A DNA stretch of 64,000 nt from contig CM057150.1 of NCBI GenBank assembly GCA_029964075.1, forward strand, positions 248,001-312,000, in the 5' to 3' direction. The translations under genes and the position numbers were made by a program. This document shows, one piece after another, positions 27,801 through 40,925 of this stretch. Source of the DNA: Patiria pectinifera. Taxonomy: Eukaryota; Echinodermata; Asteroidea; Valvatida; Asterinidae. Each line of letters opens with the position of its first letter. Position 1 is the first letter of the stretch. The notes beneath the pieces were generated by a model. The model did not search any database. It was not told the origin of the DNA and saw only the letters and a program-made list of their open reading frames with translations.

Positions 27801-30800
27801 TCAGAATATACTCTGATTGAACTGTGATGAGTGTCAGAGCACACTCTGATAGAACTATGATGAGTGTCAGAGCACATTCTGATTGAACTGTGATAAGTGT
27901 TAGAACATACTCTGATTGAACTGTGATGAGTGTCAGAGCACACTCTGATTGAACTGTGATAAGTGTCAGAGCACACTCTGATAGAACTGTGATGAGCGTC
28001 TGAGCATACTCTGATAGAACTGTGATGAGCGTCGGAGCATACTCTGATTGAACTGTGATGAGTGTCAGAACATACTCTGATTGAACTGTGATGAGTGTCA
28101 GAGCATACTCTGATTGAACTGTGATGAGTGTCAGAACATACTCTGATTGAACTGTGATGAGTGTCAGAGCATACTCTGATTGAACTGTGATGAGTGTCAG
28201 AGCATACTCTGATTGAACTGTGATGAGTGTCAGAACATACTCTGATTGAACTGTGATAAGTGTCAGAGCATACTCTGATGAACTGTGATGAGCGTCTGAG
28301 CATACTCTGAACTGTGATAAGTGTCAGAACATACTCTGATTGAACTGTGATGAGTGTCAGAACATACTCTGATTGAACTGTGATGAGTGTCAGAGCATAC
28401 TCTGCTGGAACTGTGATGAGTGTCAGAAAATACACTGATTGAACTGTGCTGAGTGTCAGAACATACTCTGATTGAACTGTGATGAGTGTCAGAGCACACT
28501 CTGATCGAACTATGATTAGTGTCAGAGCACACTCTGATTGAACTGTGATAAGTGTCAGAACATACTCTGATTGAACTGTGATGAGTGTCAGAGCATACTC
28601 TGATAGAACTGTGATGAGCGTCTGAGCATACTCTGATAGAACTGTGATGAGCGTTGGAGCATACTCTGATTGAACTGTGATGAGTGTCAGAACATACTCT
28701 GATTGAACTGTGATGAGTGTCAGAGCATACTCTGATAGAATTGAGATGATTGTCAGAGCATACTCTGATTGAACTGTGATGAGTGTGAGAGCATACTCTG
28801 ATTGAACTGTGATGAGTGTCAGAACATACTCTGATTGAACTGTGATGAGTGTCAGAATATACTCTGATTGAACTGTGATGAGTGTCAGAGCACACTCTGA
28901 TAGAACTATGATGAGTGTCAGAGCACATTCTGATTGAACTGTGATAAGTGTCAGAACATACTCTGATTGAACTGTGATGAGTGTCAGAGCATACTCTGAT
29001 AGAACTGTGATGAGCGTCTGAGCATACTCTGATAGAACTGTGATGAGCGTCGGAGCATACTCTGATTGAACTGTGATGAGTGTCAGAACATACTCTGATT
29101 GAACTGTGATGAGTGTCAGAGCATACTCTGATTGAACTGTGATGAGTGTCAGAACATACTCTGATTGAACTGTGATGAGTGTCAGAGCATACTCTGATTG
29201 AACTGTGATGAGTGTCAGAGCATACTCTGATTGAACTGTGATGAGTGTCAGAACATACTCTGATTGAACTGTGATTAGTGTCAGAGCATACTCTGATGAA
29301 CTGTGATGAGCGTCTGAGCATACTCTGAACTGTGATAAGTGTCAGAACATACTCTGATTGAACTGTGATGAGTGTCAGAACATACTCTGATTGAACTGTG
29401 ATGAGTGTCAGAGCATACTCTGATTGAACTGTGATGAGTGTCAGAACATACTCTGATTGAACTGTGATGAGTGTCAGAATATACTCTGATTGAACTGTGA
29501 TGAGTGTCAGAGCACACTCTGATAGAACTATGATGAGTGTCAGAGCACATTCTGATTGAACTGTGATAAGTGTCAGAACATACTCTGATTGAACTGTGAT
29601 GAGTGTCAGAGCATACTCTGATAGAACTGTGATGAGCGTCTGAGCATACTCTGATAGAACTGTGATGAGCGTCTGAGCATACTCTGATAGAACCGTGATG
29701 AGTGTCAGAGCATACTCTGATTGAACTGTGATGAGTGTCAGAACATACTCTGATTGAACTGTGATGAGTGTCAGAGCATACTCTGATTGAACTGTGATGA
29801 GTGTCAGAACATACTCTGATTGAACTGTGATGAGTGTCAGAGCACACTCTGATTGAACTGTGCTGAGTGTCAGAACATACTCTGATTGAACTGTGATGAG
29901 TGTCAGAACATACTCTGATTGAACTGTGATGAGTGTCAGAATATACTCTGATTGAACTGTGATGAGTGTCAGAGCACACTCTGATAGAACTATGATGAGT
30001 GTCAGAGCACATTCTGATTGAACTGTGATAAGTGTTAGAACATACTCTGATTGAACTGTGATGAGTGTCAGAGCACACTCTGATTGAACTGTGATGAGTG
30101 TCAGAACATACTCTGATTGAACTGTGATGAGTGTCAGAGCACATTCTGATTGAACTGTGATAAGTGTCAGAACATACTCTGATTGAACTGTGATAAGTGT
30201 CAGAGCACACTCTGATTGAACTGTGATGAGTGTCAGAGCATACCCTGATAGAACTGTGATGAGTGTCAGAGCACATTCTGATTGAACTGTGATAAGTGTC
30301 AGAACATACTCTGATTGAACGATGTTGAGTGTCAGAGCACACTCTGATTGAACTGTGATGAGTGTCAGAGCACACTCTGATTGAACTGTGATGAGTGTCA
30401 GAACATACTCTTATTGAACTGTGATGAGTTTATCAGAGCACACTCTGATTGAACTGTGATGAGTGTCAGAGCATACACTGATTGAACTGTGATGAGTGTC
30501 AGAACATACTCTGATTGAACTGTGATGAGTGTCAGAATATACTCTGATTGAACTGTGATGAGTGTCAGAGCACACTCTGATAGAACTATGATGAGTGTCA
30601 GAGCACATTCTGATTGAACTGTGATAAGTGTCAGAACATACTCTGATTGAACTGTGATGAGTGTCAGAGCATACTCTGATTGAACTGTGATGAGTGTCAG
30701 AACATACTCTGATTGAACTGTGATGAGTGTCAGAGCACACTCTGATTGAACTGTGATGAGTGTCAGAACATACTCTGATTGAACTGTGATGAGTGTCAGA

Positions 30801-33800
30801 ACATACTCTGATTGAACTGTGATGAGTGTCAGAATATACTCTGATTGAACTGTGATGAGTGTCAGAGCACACTCTGATAGAACTATGATGAGTGTCAGAG
30901 CACATTCTGATTGAACTGTGATAAGTGTCAGAACATACTCTGATTGAACTGTGATGAGTGTCAGAGCATACTCTGATAGAACTGTGATGAGCGTCTGAGC
31001 ATACTCTGATAGAACTGTGATGAGCGTCTGAGCATACTCTGAACTGTGATAAGTGTCAGAACATACTCTGATAGAACTGTGATGAGCGTCTGAGCATACC
31101 CTGATAGAACTGTGATGAGCGTCTGAGCATACTCTGATAGAACTGTGATGAGCGTCTGAGCATACTCTGATAGAACCGTGATGAGTGTCAGAGCATACTC
31201 TGATTGAACTGTGATGAGTTTCAGAACATACTCTGATTGAACTGTGATGAGTGTCAGAGCATACTCTGATTGAACTGTGGTGAGTGTCAGAACATACTCT
31301 GATTGAACTGTGATGAGTGTCAGAGCACACTCTGATTGAACTGTGATGAGTGTCAGAATATACTCTGATTGAACTGTGATGAGTGTCAGAGCACACTCTG
31401 ATAGAACTATGATGAGTGTCAGAGCATACTCTGATTGAATTGTGATGAGTGTCAGAACATACTCTGATTGAACTGTGATGAGTGTCAGAGCACACTCTGA
31501 TTGAACTGTGCTGAGTGTCAGAACATACTCTGATTGAACTGTGATGAGTGTCAGAACATACTCTGATTGAACTGTGATGAGTGTCAGAATATACTCTGAT
31601 TGAACTGTGATGAGTGTCAGAGCACACTCTGATAGAACTATGATGAGTGTCAGAGCACATTCTGATTGAACTGTGATAAGTGTTAGAACATACTCTGATT
31701 GAACTGTGATGAGTGTCAGAGCACACTCTGATTGAACTGTGATGAGTGTCAGAACATACTCTGATTGAACTGTGATGAGTGTCAGAGCACATTCTGATTG
31801 AACTGTGATAAGTGTCAAAACATACTCTGATTGAACTGTGGTAAGTGTCAGAGCACACTCTGATTGAACTGTGATGAGTGTCAGAGCATACCCTGATAGA
31901 ACTGTGATGAGTGTCAGAGCACATTCTGATTGAACTGTGATAAGTGTCAGAACATACTCTGATTGAGCGATGATGAGTGTCAGAGCACACTCTGATTGAA
32001 CTGTGATGAGTGTCAGAGCACACTCTGATTGAACTGTGATGAGTGTCAGAACATACTCTTATTGAACTGTGATGAGTGTCAGAGCACACTCTGATTGAAC
32101 TGTGATGAGTGTCAGAGCATACTCTGATTGAACTGTGATGAGTGTCAGAACATACTCTGATTGAACTGTGATGAGTGTCAGAATATACTCTGATTGAACT
32201 GTGATGAGTGTCAGAGCACACTCTGATAGAACTATGATGAGTGTCAGAGCACATTCTGATTGAACTGTGATAAGTGTCAGAACATACTCTGATTGAACTG
32301 TGATGAGTGTCAGAGCATACTCTGATTGAACTGTGATGAGTGTCAGAACATACTCTGATTGAACTGTGATGAGTGTCAGAGCACACTCTGATTGAACTGT
32401 GATGAGTGTCAGAACATACTCTGATTGAACTGTGATGAGTGTCAGAACATACTCTGATTGAACTGTGATGAGTGTCAGAATATACTCTGATTGAACTGTG
32501 ATGAGTGTCAGAGCACACTCTGATAGAACTATGATGAGTGTCAGAGCACATTCTGATTGAACTGTGATAAGTGTCAGAACATACTCTGATTGAACTGTGA
32601 TAAGTGTCAGAGCACACTCTGATTGAACTGTGATAAGTGTCAGAACATACTCTGATTGAACTGTGATGAGTGTCAGAGCACACTCTGATTGAACTGTGAT
32701 AAGTGTCAGAGCATACTCTGATAGAACTGTGATGAGCGTCTGAGCATACTCTGAACTGTGATAAGTGTCAGAGCACACTCTGATAGAACTGTGATGAGCG
32801 TCTGAGCATACTCTGATAGAACTGTGATGAGCGTCGGAGCATACTCTGATAGAACTGTGATGAGTGTCAGAGCATACTCTGATAGAACTGTGATGAGTGT
32901 CAGAACATACTCTGATTGAACTGTGATGAGTGTCAGAGCACACTCTGATAGAACTGTGATGAGTGTCAGAACATACTCTGATTGAACTGTGATGAGTGTC
33001 AGAGCATACTCTGATAGAACTGTGATGAGCGTCTGAGCATACTCTGAACTGTGATAAGTGTCAGAGCATACTCTGATTGAACTGTGATGAGTGTCAGAAC
33101 ATACTCTGATTGAACTGTGATGAGTGTCAGAGCATACTCTGATTGAACTGTGATGAGTGTCAGAACATACTCTGATTGAACTGTGATGAGTGTCAGAGCA
33201 CACTCTGATTGAACTGTGATGAGTGTCAGAATATATTCTGATTGAACTGTGATGAGTGTCAGAGCACACTCTGATAGAACTATGATGAGTGTCAGAGCAC
33301 ATTCTGATTGAACTGTGATAAGTGTTAGAACATACTCTGATTGAACTGTGATGAGTGTCAGAGCACACTCTGATTGAACTGTGATAAGTGTCAGAGCATA
33401 CTCTGATAGAACTGTGATGAGCGTCTGAGCATACTCTGAACTGTGATAAGTGTCAGAGCACACTCTGATAGAACTGTGATGAGCGTCTGAGCATACTCTG
33501 ATAGAACTGTGATGACCGTCGGAGCATACTCTGATAGAACTGTGATGAGTGTCAGAGCATACTCTGATTGAACTGTGATGAGTGTCAGAACATACTCTGA
33601 TTGAACTGTGATGAGCGTCTGAGCATACTCTGATAGAACTGTGATGAGCGTCGGAGCATACTCTGATAGAACTGTGATGAGTGTCAGAGCACACTCTGAT
33701 TGAACTGTGATGAGTGTCAGCACATACTCTGATTGAACTGTGATGAGTGTCAGAACATACTCTGATTGAACTTTGATGAGTGTCAGAGCATACTCTGATT

Positions 33801-36800
33801 GAACTGTGATGAGTGTCAGAACATACTCTGATTGAACTGTGATGAGTGTCAGAGCACACTCTGATTGAACTGTGATGAGTGTCAGAACAAACTCTGATTG
33901 AACTGTGATGAGTGTCAGAGCACACCCTGATTGAACTGTGATGAGTGTCAGAGCATACTCTGATTGAACTGTGATGAGTGTCAGAACATACTCTGATTGA
34001 ACTGTGATGAGTGTCAGAATATACTCTGATTGAACTGTGATGAGTGTCAGAGCACACTCTGATAGAACTATGATGAGTGTCAGAGCACATTCTGATTGAA
34101 CTGTGATAAGTGTTGGAACATACTCTGATTGAACTGTGATGAGTGTCAGAATATACTCTGATTGAACTGTGATGAGTGTCAGAGCACACTCTGATACAAC
34201 TATGATGAGTGTCAGAGCACATTCTGACTGAACTGTGATAAGTGTTAGAACATACTCTGATTGAACTGTGATGAGTGTCAGAACATACTCTGATAGAACC
34301 GTGATGAGTGTCAGAGCATACTCTGATTGAACTGTGATGAGTGTCAGAACATACTGTGATTGAACTGTGATGAGTGTCAGAGCATACTCTGATTGAACTG
34401 TGATGAGTGTCAGAACATACTCTGATTGAACTGTGATGAGTGTCAGAGCACACTCTGATTGAACTGTGATGAGTGTCAGAACATACTCTGATTGAACTGT
34501 GATGAGTGTCAGAACATACTCTGATTGAACTGTGATGAGTGTCAGAATATACTCTGATTGAACTGTGATGAGTGTCAGAGCAAACTCTGATTGAACTGTG
34601 ATAAGTGTCAGAACATACTCTGATAGAACTGTGATGAGTGTCAGAACATACTCTGATTGAACTGTGATGAGTGTCAGAGCATACTCTGATAGAACTGTGA
34701 TGAGCGTCTGAGCATACTCTGAACTGTGATAAGTGTCAGAGCATACTCTGATAGAACTGTGATGAGCGTCTGAGCATACTCTGAACTGTGATAAGTGTCA
34801 GAGCACACTCTGATAGAACTGTAATGAGTGTCTGAGCATACTCTGATAGAACTGTGATGAGCGTCTGAGCATACTCTGATAGAACCGTGATGAGTGTCAG
34901 AGCATACTCTGATAGAACCGTGATGAGTGTCAGAACATACTCTGATTGAACTGTGATGAGTGTCAGAACATACTCTGATAGAACTGTGATGAGTGTCAGA
35001 GCATACTCTAATTGAACTGTGATGAGTGTCAGAGCATACTCTGATAGAACTGTGATGAGGGTCAGAGCTTACTCTGATTGAACTGTGATGAGTGTCAGAG
35101 CATACTCTGATAGAATTGAGATGAGTGTCAGAGCATACTCTAATTGAACTGTGATGAGTGTCAGAGCATACTCTGATAGAACTGTGATGAGTGTCACAGC
35201 ATACTCTGATTGAACTGTGATGAGTGTCAGAGCATACTCTGATAGAATTGAGATGAGTGTCAGAGCTTACTCTGATTGAACTGTGATGAGTGTCAGAGCA
35301 TACTCTGATTGAACTGTGATGAGTGTCAGAGCATACTCTGATTGAACTGTGATGAGTGTCAGAGCACACTCTGATTGAACTGTGATGAGTGTCAGAACAT
35401 ACTCTGATTGAACTGTGATGAGTGTCAGAGCATACTCTGATTGAACTGTGATGAGTGTCAGAACATACTCTGATTGAACTGTGATGAGTGTCAGAGCACC
35501 ACTCTGATTGAACTGTGATGAGTGTCAGAACATATTCTGATTGAATTGTGATGAGTGTCAGAGGACATTCTGATTGAACTGTGATGAGGCTCAGAACATA
35601 CTCTGATTGAACTGTGATGAGTGTCAGAGCGTACTCTGATTGAACTGTGATGAGTGTCAGAGCATACTCTGATTGAACTGTGATGAGTGTCAGAACATAC
35701 TCTGATTGAACTGTGATGAGTGTCAGAGCACACTCTGATTGAACTGTGATGAGTGTCAGAACATACTCTGATTGAACTGTGATGAGTGTCAGAACATACT
35801 CTGATTGAACTGTGATGAGTGTCCAGAATATACTCTGATTGAACTGTGATAGTGTCAGAGCACACTCTGATAGAACTATGATAGTGTCAGAGCACATTCT
35901 GATTGAACTGTGATAAGTGTTAGAACATACTCTGATTGAACTGTGATGAGTGTCAGAGCACACTCTGATTGAACTGTGATAAGTGTCAGAGCATACTCTG
36001 ATAGAACTGTGATGAGCGTCTGAGCATACTCTGAACTGTGATAAGTGTCAGAGCACACTCTGATAGAACTGTGATGAGCGTCTGAGCATACTCTGATAGA
36101 ACTGTGATGAGCGTCGGAGCATACTCTGATAGAACTGTGATGAGTGTCAGAGCATACTCTGATTGAACTGTGATGAGTGTCAGAACATACTCTGATTGAA
36201 CTGTGATGAGTGTCAGAGCACACTCTGATTGAACTGTGATGAGTGTCAGAACATACTCTGATTGAACTGTGATGAGTGTCAGAGCACACTCTGATTGAAC
36301 TGTGATGAGCGTCGGAGCATACTCTGATAGAACTGTGATGAGTGTCAGAGCATACTCTGATTGAACTGTGATGAGTGTCAGAACATACTCTGATTGAACT
36401 GTGATGAGTGTCAGAACATACTCTGATTGAACTGTGATAAGTGTCAGAGCATACTCTGATAGAACTGTGATGAGCGTCTGAGCATACTCTGAACTGTGAT
36501 AAGTGTCAGAGCACACTCTGATAGAACCGTGATGAGTGTCAGAGCATACTCTGATAGAACTGTGATGAGCGTCTGAGCATACTCTGATAGAACTGTGATG
36601 AGTGTGAGAACATACTCTGATTGAACTGTGATGAGTGTCAGAACATACTCTGATTGAACTGTGATGAGTGTCAGAGCATACTCTGATTGAACTGTGATGA
36701 GTGTCAGAACATACTCTGATTGAACTGTGATGAGTGTCAGAGCACACTCTGATTGAACTGTGATGAGTGTCAGAACATACTCTGATTGAACTGTGATGAG

Positions 36801-38893
36801 TGTCAGAACATACTCTGATTGAACTGTGATGAGTGTCAGAGCATACTCTGATTGAACTGTGATGAGTGTCAGAGCACACTCTGATAGAACTATGATGAGT
36901 GTCAGAGCACATTCTGATTGAACTGTGATAAGTGTCAGAACATACTCTGATTGAACTGTGATGAGTGTCAGAATATACTCTGATTGAACTGTGATGAGTG
37001 TCAGAGCACACTCTGATAGAACTATGATGAGTGTCAGAACATACTCTGATTGAACTGTGATGAGTGTCAGAACATACTCTGATTGAACTGTGATGAGTGT
37101 CAGAGCACACTCTGATAGAACTGTGATGAGTGTCAGAACATACTCTGATTGAACTGTGACGAGTGTCAGAGCACACTCTGACTGAACTGTGATGAGTGTC
37201 AGAACATACTCTGATTGAACTGTGATGAGTGTCAGAACATACTCTGATTGAACTGTGATGAGTGTCAGAATATACTCTGATTGAAATGTGATGAGTGTTG
37301 AGCATACTCTGATAGAACTATGATGAGTGTCAGAGCACATTCTGATTGAACTGTGATAAGTGTTAGAACATACTCTGATTGAACTGTGATGAGTGTCAGA
37401 GCACACTCTGATTGAACTGTGATAAGTGTCAGAGCATACTCTGATAGAACTGTGATGAGCGTCTGAGCATACTCTGATAGAACTGTGATGAGCGTCGGAG
37501 CATACTCTGATAGAACTGTGATGAGTGTCAGAGCACATTCTGATTGAACTGTATTAAGTGTCAGAACATACTCTGATTGAACTGTGATGAGCGTCTGAGC
37601 ACACTCTGATAGAACTGTGATGAGTGTCAGAGCATAATCTGATTGAACTGTGATGAGCGTCTGAGCATACTCTGATTGAACTGTGATGAGTGTCAGAGCA
37701 CACTCTGATAGAACTGTGATGAGTGTCAGAGCACACTCTGATTGAACTGTGATGAGTGTCAGAGCACACTCTGATTGAACTGTGATGAGTGTCAGAGCAC
37801 ACTCTGATAGAACTATGATGAGTGTCAGAGCACATTCTGATTGAACTGTGATAAGTGTCAGAACATACTCTGATTGAACTGTGATGAGTGTCAGAGCACA
37901 CTCTGATTGAACTGTATTAAGTGTCAGAGCATACTCTGATTGAACTGTGATGAGCGTCTGAGCTTACTATGAACTGTGATAAGTGTCAGAGCATACTCTG
38001 ATTGAACTGTGATGAGCGTCTGAGCTTACTATGAACTGTGATGAGTGTCAGAGCACACTCTGATTGAACTGTGATGAGCGTCTGAGCATACTCTGATAGA
38101 ACTGTGATGAGCGTCTGAGCATACTCTGATAGAACTGTGATGAGCGTCGGAGCATACTCTGATAGAACTGTGATGAGTGTCAGAGCATACTCTGATTGAA
38201 CTGTGATGAGTGTCAGAGCATACTCTGATTGAACTGTGATGAGTGTCAAAGTAGAGGCCAACCAAGCTGGTTCAACATATCTGTGACACTGGCAAGCCTG
38301 GTGAAGTTGGTACAACACATCCTGGAAGCGTATCTCTGGATACCTTCAAGTTTGTGATAAGTGTTAGAACATACTCTGATTGAACTGTGATGAGTGTCAG
38401 AGCACACTCTGATTGAACTGTGATAAGTGTCAGAGCATACTCTGATAGAACTGTGATGAGCGTCTGAGCATACTCTGATAGAACTGTGATGAGCGTCGGA
38501 GCATACTCTGATAGAACTGTGATGAGTGTCAGAGCACACTCTGATTGAACTGTGATGAGTGTCAGAGCACACTCTGATTGAACTGTGATGAGTGTCAGAG
38601 CACACTCTGATAGAACTATGATGAGTGTCAGAGCACATTCTGATTGAACTGTGATAAGTGTCAGAACATACTCTGATTGAACTGTGATGAGTGTCAGAGC
38701 ACACTCTGATTGAACTGTATTAAGTGTCAGAGCATACTCTGATAGAACTGTGATGAGCGTCTGAGCATACTCTGATAGAACTGTGATGAGCGTCGGAGCA
38801 TACTCTGATAGAACTGTGATGAGTGTCAGAGCATACTCTGATTGAACTGTGATGAGTGTCAGAGCATACTCTGATTGAACTGTGATGAGTGTC
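21885..38893 (-). repeat. 33-bp satellite, subfamily A, orientation 1
   Basis: About 500 tandem monomers of 33 bp, each with CTGTGATGAGTGTC followed by the near-palindrome CAGAGCATACTCTG, then ATTGAA. The left edge (21885-22000) is degenerate. Variants such as GAACATAC, GAGCACAC, GAATATAC, TAGAACTATG and the CpG-bearing GAGCGTC recur in fixed order, giving higher-order blocks of 9 to 14 monomers. For example, the GAATATAC monomer recurs at 32181 and 32478 and at 30533 and 30830 (297 bp), at 25031 and 25394 (363 bp) and at 24569 and 25031 (462 bp). A 29-bp monomer with a 4-base deletion recurs too. Two of the three minus-strand frames lack stops in the consensus (IRVCSDTHHSS and QSEYALTLITV), so open frames reach about 760 codons (30398-32683). 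Frequent frame-shifting monomers argue against coding. The strand given is that of the open frames. Confidence 0.97.
38247..38353 (-). mobile_element. Fragment of the CR1-like element amplified with satellite
   Basis: These 107 bp match the 3' edge of the larger CR1-like copy at 38893-38997, including the identical satellite junction GAGTGTCAAAGTAGAGGCC. The minus strand reads KLEGIQRYASRM, then LNQLGWPLL, the conserved C-terminal part of non-LTR reverse transcriptases. The two junctions lie 646 bp apart with satellite between, so element edge and satellite were duplicated together. Confidence 0.85.
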
Positions 38894-39246
38894 AAAGTAG
38901 AGGCCAACCAAGCTGGTTCAACATATCTGTGACACTGGCAAGCCTGGTGAAGTTGGTACAACACATCCTGGAAGCGTATCTCTGGATACCTTCAAGTTGT
39001 TTTTTTCTTCCTCAGTGAAGGTGGCCCAGCCGCAGACACCATACTCTAGTTTGGGGCGGGCGAGAGACTGGTAAAGTTGGGATTTAACCTTTCTGCTACA
39101 GGATTTGAAGTTTCTTCTGATGATGCCAATGGTCTGCCTAGCGTTGTTGGTGATTTTGTTGATGTGAGACGACCAGCTACAGTCAGCACTCAGGATGAGG
39201 CCAAGATATGGGTGATTGGTAGTAGTTTGGAGAGGTCTCTGGTTGA

Positions 39247-40530
39247 TCAGTCTCTGATGAGTGGATCCTTTTTGATGGTGATATGCATAGCAAAGCAATT
39301 GTCTGGATTGAATTTCATTTCCCATTCCCTCTCCCATCTGCACAGAGCATCCAAATCGTTTTGCAGGGATGTAGCATCAGATGTTTCTTCTACTTCTCTG
39401 TAAAGTATGGCGTCATCAGCGAACAGTCGGATTTTCGAAGAAACATATGAAGGGATGTCATAAACGTAGAGGAGAAACATCAGGGGTCCCAAGACAGTGC
39501 CCTGGGGGACTCCAGACAAAACTTCAGCTGTTGTAGAACTTTTACCCTCCAGGACGACTTGCTGGGTAGATGTTGTAAGGAAAGTTGAGATCCACTTGTG
39601 CACATTACCGGTGATGCCATAGTGCCACAGTTTGGTGAGAAGCCTCTGATGTGGGACGCGATCGAACGCCTTCGAGAAATCAAGTTATATTGCGTCAACC
39701 TGTTTGCCTTTCTCGATTTATTTAGCTATGTCATCAATGGTAATGAGGAGTTGAGTGTCACACCCTCTGCTTTTTCTAAACCCATGTTGGCAGTCTGTCA
39801 GAATCTGGTGCTGCTCAATGTGGAACATTATATGACGATGGATGACGTGCTCGAGACATTTACATACCACTGATGTTAGTGATATGGGATGGTAGTTACT
39901 GGGGTCACTTTTACTGCCTTTTTTGAAGACAGGAGACACGTTGGCTGTAGTCCAGTCATCAGGGAGGTCACCAGATTTTAAGGATTGGTTAAACAGCCCA
40001 GCTAATAGTGGTGCCAACTCCACGCTGCATTCCTTAAGGATTTTATAAGGAATGTTATCTGGTCCCGAAGCCTTGGAGGGGTTCAAATCACGAAGAAGTT
40101 TCTCGATACCCTCAGCCACGATCTCAAGTGGTTCAATGTCTGGAACAGACTGCTGTAGGTTAGGGAGGTTGGATGTGTTTTCCTTGGTGAAGACTGATTG
40201 AAAGAAGGAGTTGAGAATGTTTGCCTTCCCAACTTGGTCTGAAACGGTGTCAGCGCCATTCTTAAGTGGATGGACGCCTACATTGTCAGTTCGTTTTGAT
40301 TTGACATATTTCCAGAACTTTTTTGGGTTATGTTGGAGATCTTCCTCAAGCATACTGGAGATATATTGCTGGTGAGCTCTGTTGAGGTTTCTTTTATACA
40401 TTTTCCGGGCGCTTCTGAACAGTTTGGAGTCCTCAGCAGAGTTAGTTTTCTTCTGTTTATTATATATACGTTTATACATACGTTGAAGTTTTCTGCTTTG
40501 ACGACGGAGCGCAGGAGAAAACCATGGCAA
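39247..40530 (-). pseudogene. CR1-like reverse transcriptase, two nonsense codons
   Basis: One frame carries WFSPALRRQSRKLQRMYKR, NPSKASGPDNIPYKILKE, PVFKKGSKSDPSNYHPISL, QHGFRKSRGCDTQL, then stop-IEKGKQVDAI-stop-LDFSKAFDRVPH, SGVPQGTVLGPLMFLLYVYD and the catalytic FADDAILYR. Apart from the two in-frame TAA codons at about 39718 and 39684, the frame is continuous, so the copy is moderately young. A frameshift near 39260 moves the C-terminal part (HPYLGLILSADCSWSSHI, then SLARPKLEYGVCGW) to another frame. Confidence 0.85.
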
Positions 40531-40925
40531 GTTAAATCTCGTTGAGGAGTAGGCCTACTTGGATGGAATGAACTTTTCAGTAAGTGCGTTGAGGGTGTCC
40601 CTCAGAAGAATCCAATTTTCATTAACTGTCCTTAGATTCAATTCATGGAAAAAAAATCACCAAAGTTCTTCAAGTCATTACGGAGGTCTTCAAACTTCCC
40701 TTTTTTGCACAGGAAGAATTTGCGACGAACTGGTTTGGTAGTTACACCTCCAGTGTTCACCTCCAGTGTTCATACGTTGAAGTTTTCTGCTTTGACGACG
40801 GAGCGCAGGAGAAAACCATGGCAAGTTAAATCTCGTTGAGGAGTACTTGGATGGAATGAACTTTTCAGTAAGTGCGTTGAGGGTGTCCCTCAGAAGAATC
40901 CAATTTTCATTAACTGTCCTTAGAT

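Noticed and set aside
21917-38704. Dozens of long minus-strand open frames (IRVCSDTHHSS or SEYVLTLITVQ repeats) as protein-coding genes
   Set aside because: They follow directly from a 33-bp tandem repeat with no stop in two frames. Neighbouring frames are equally open, frame-shifting monomers are common, and there is no start, splice or domain context.
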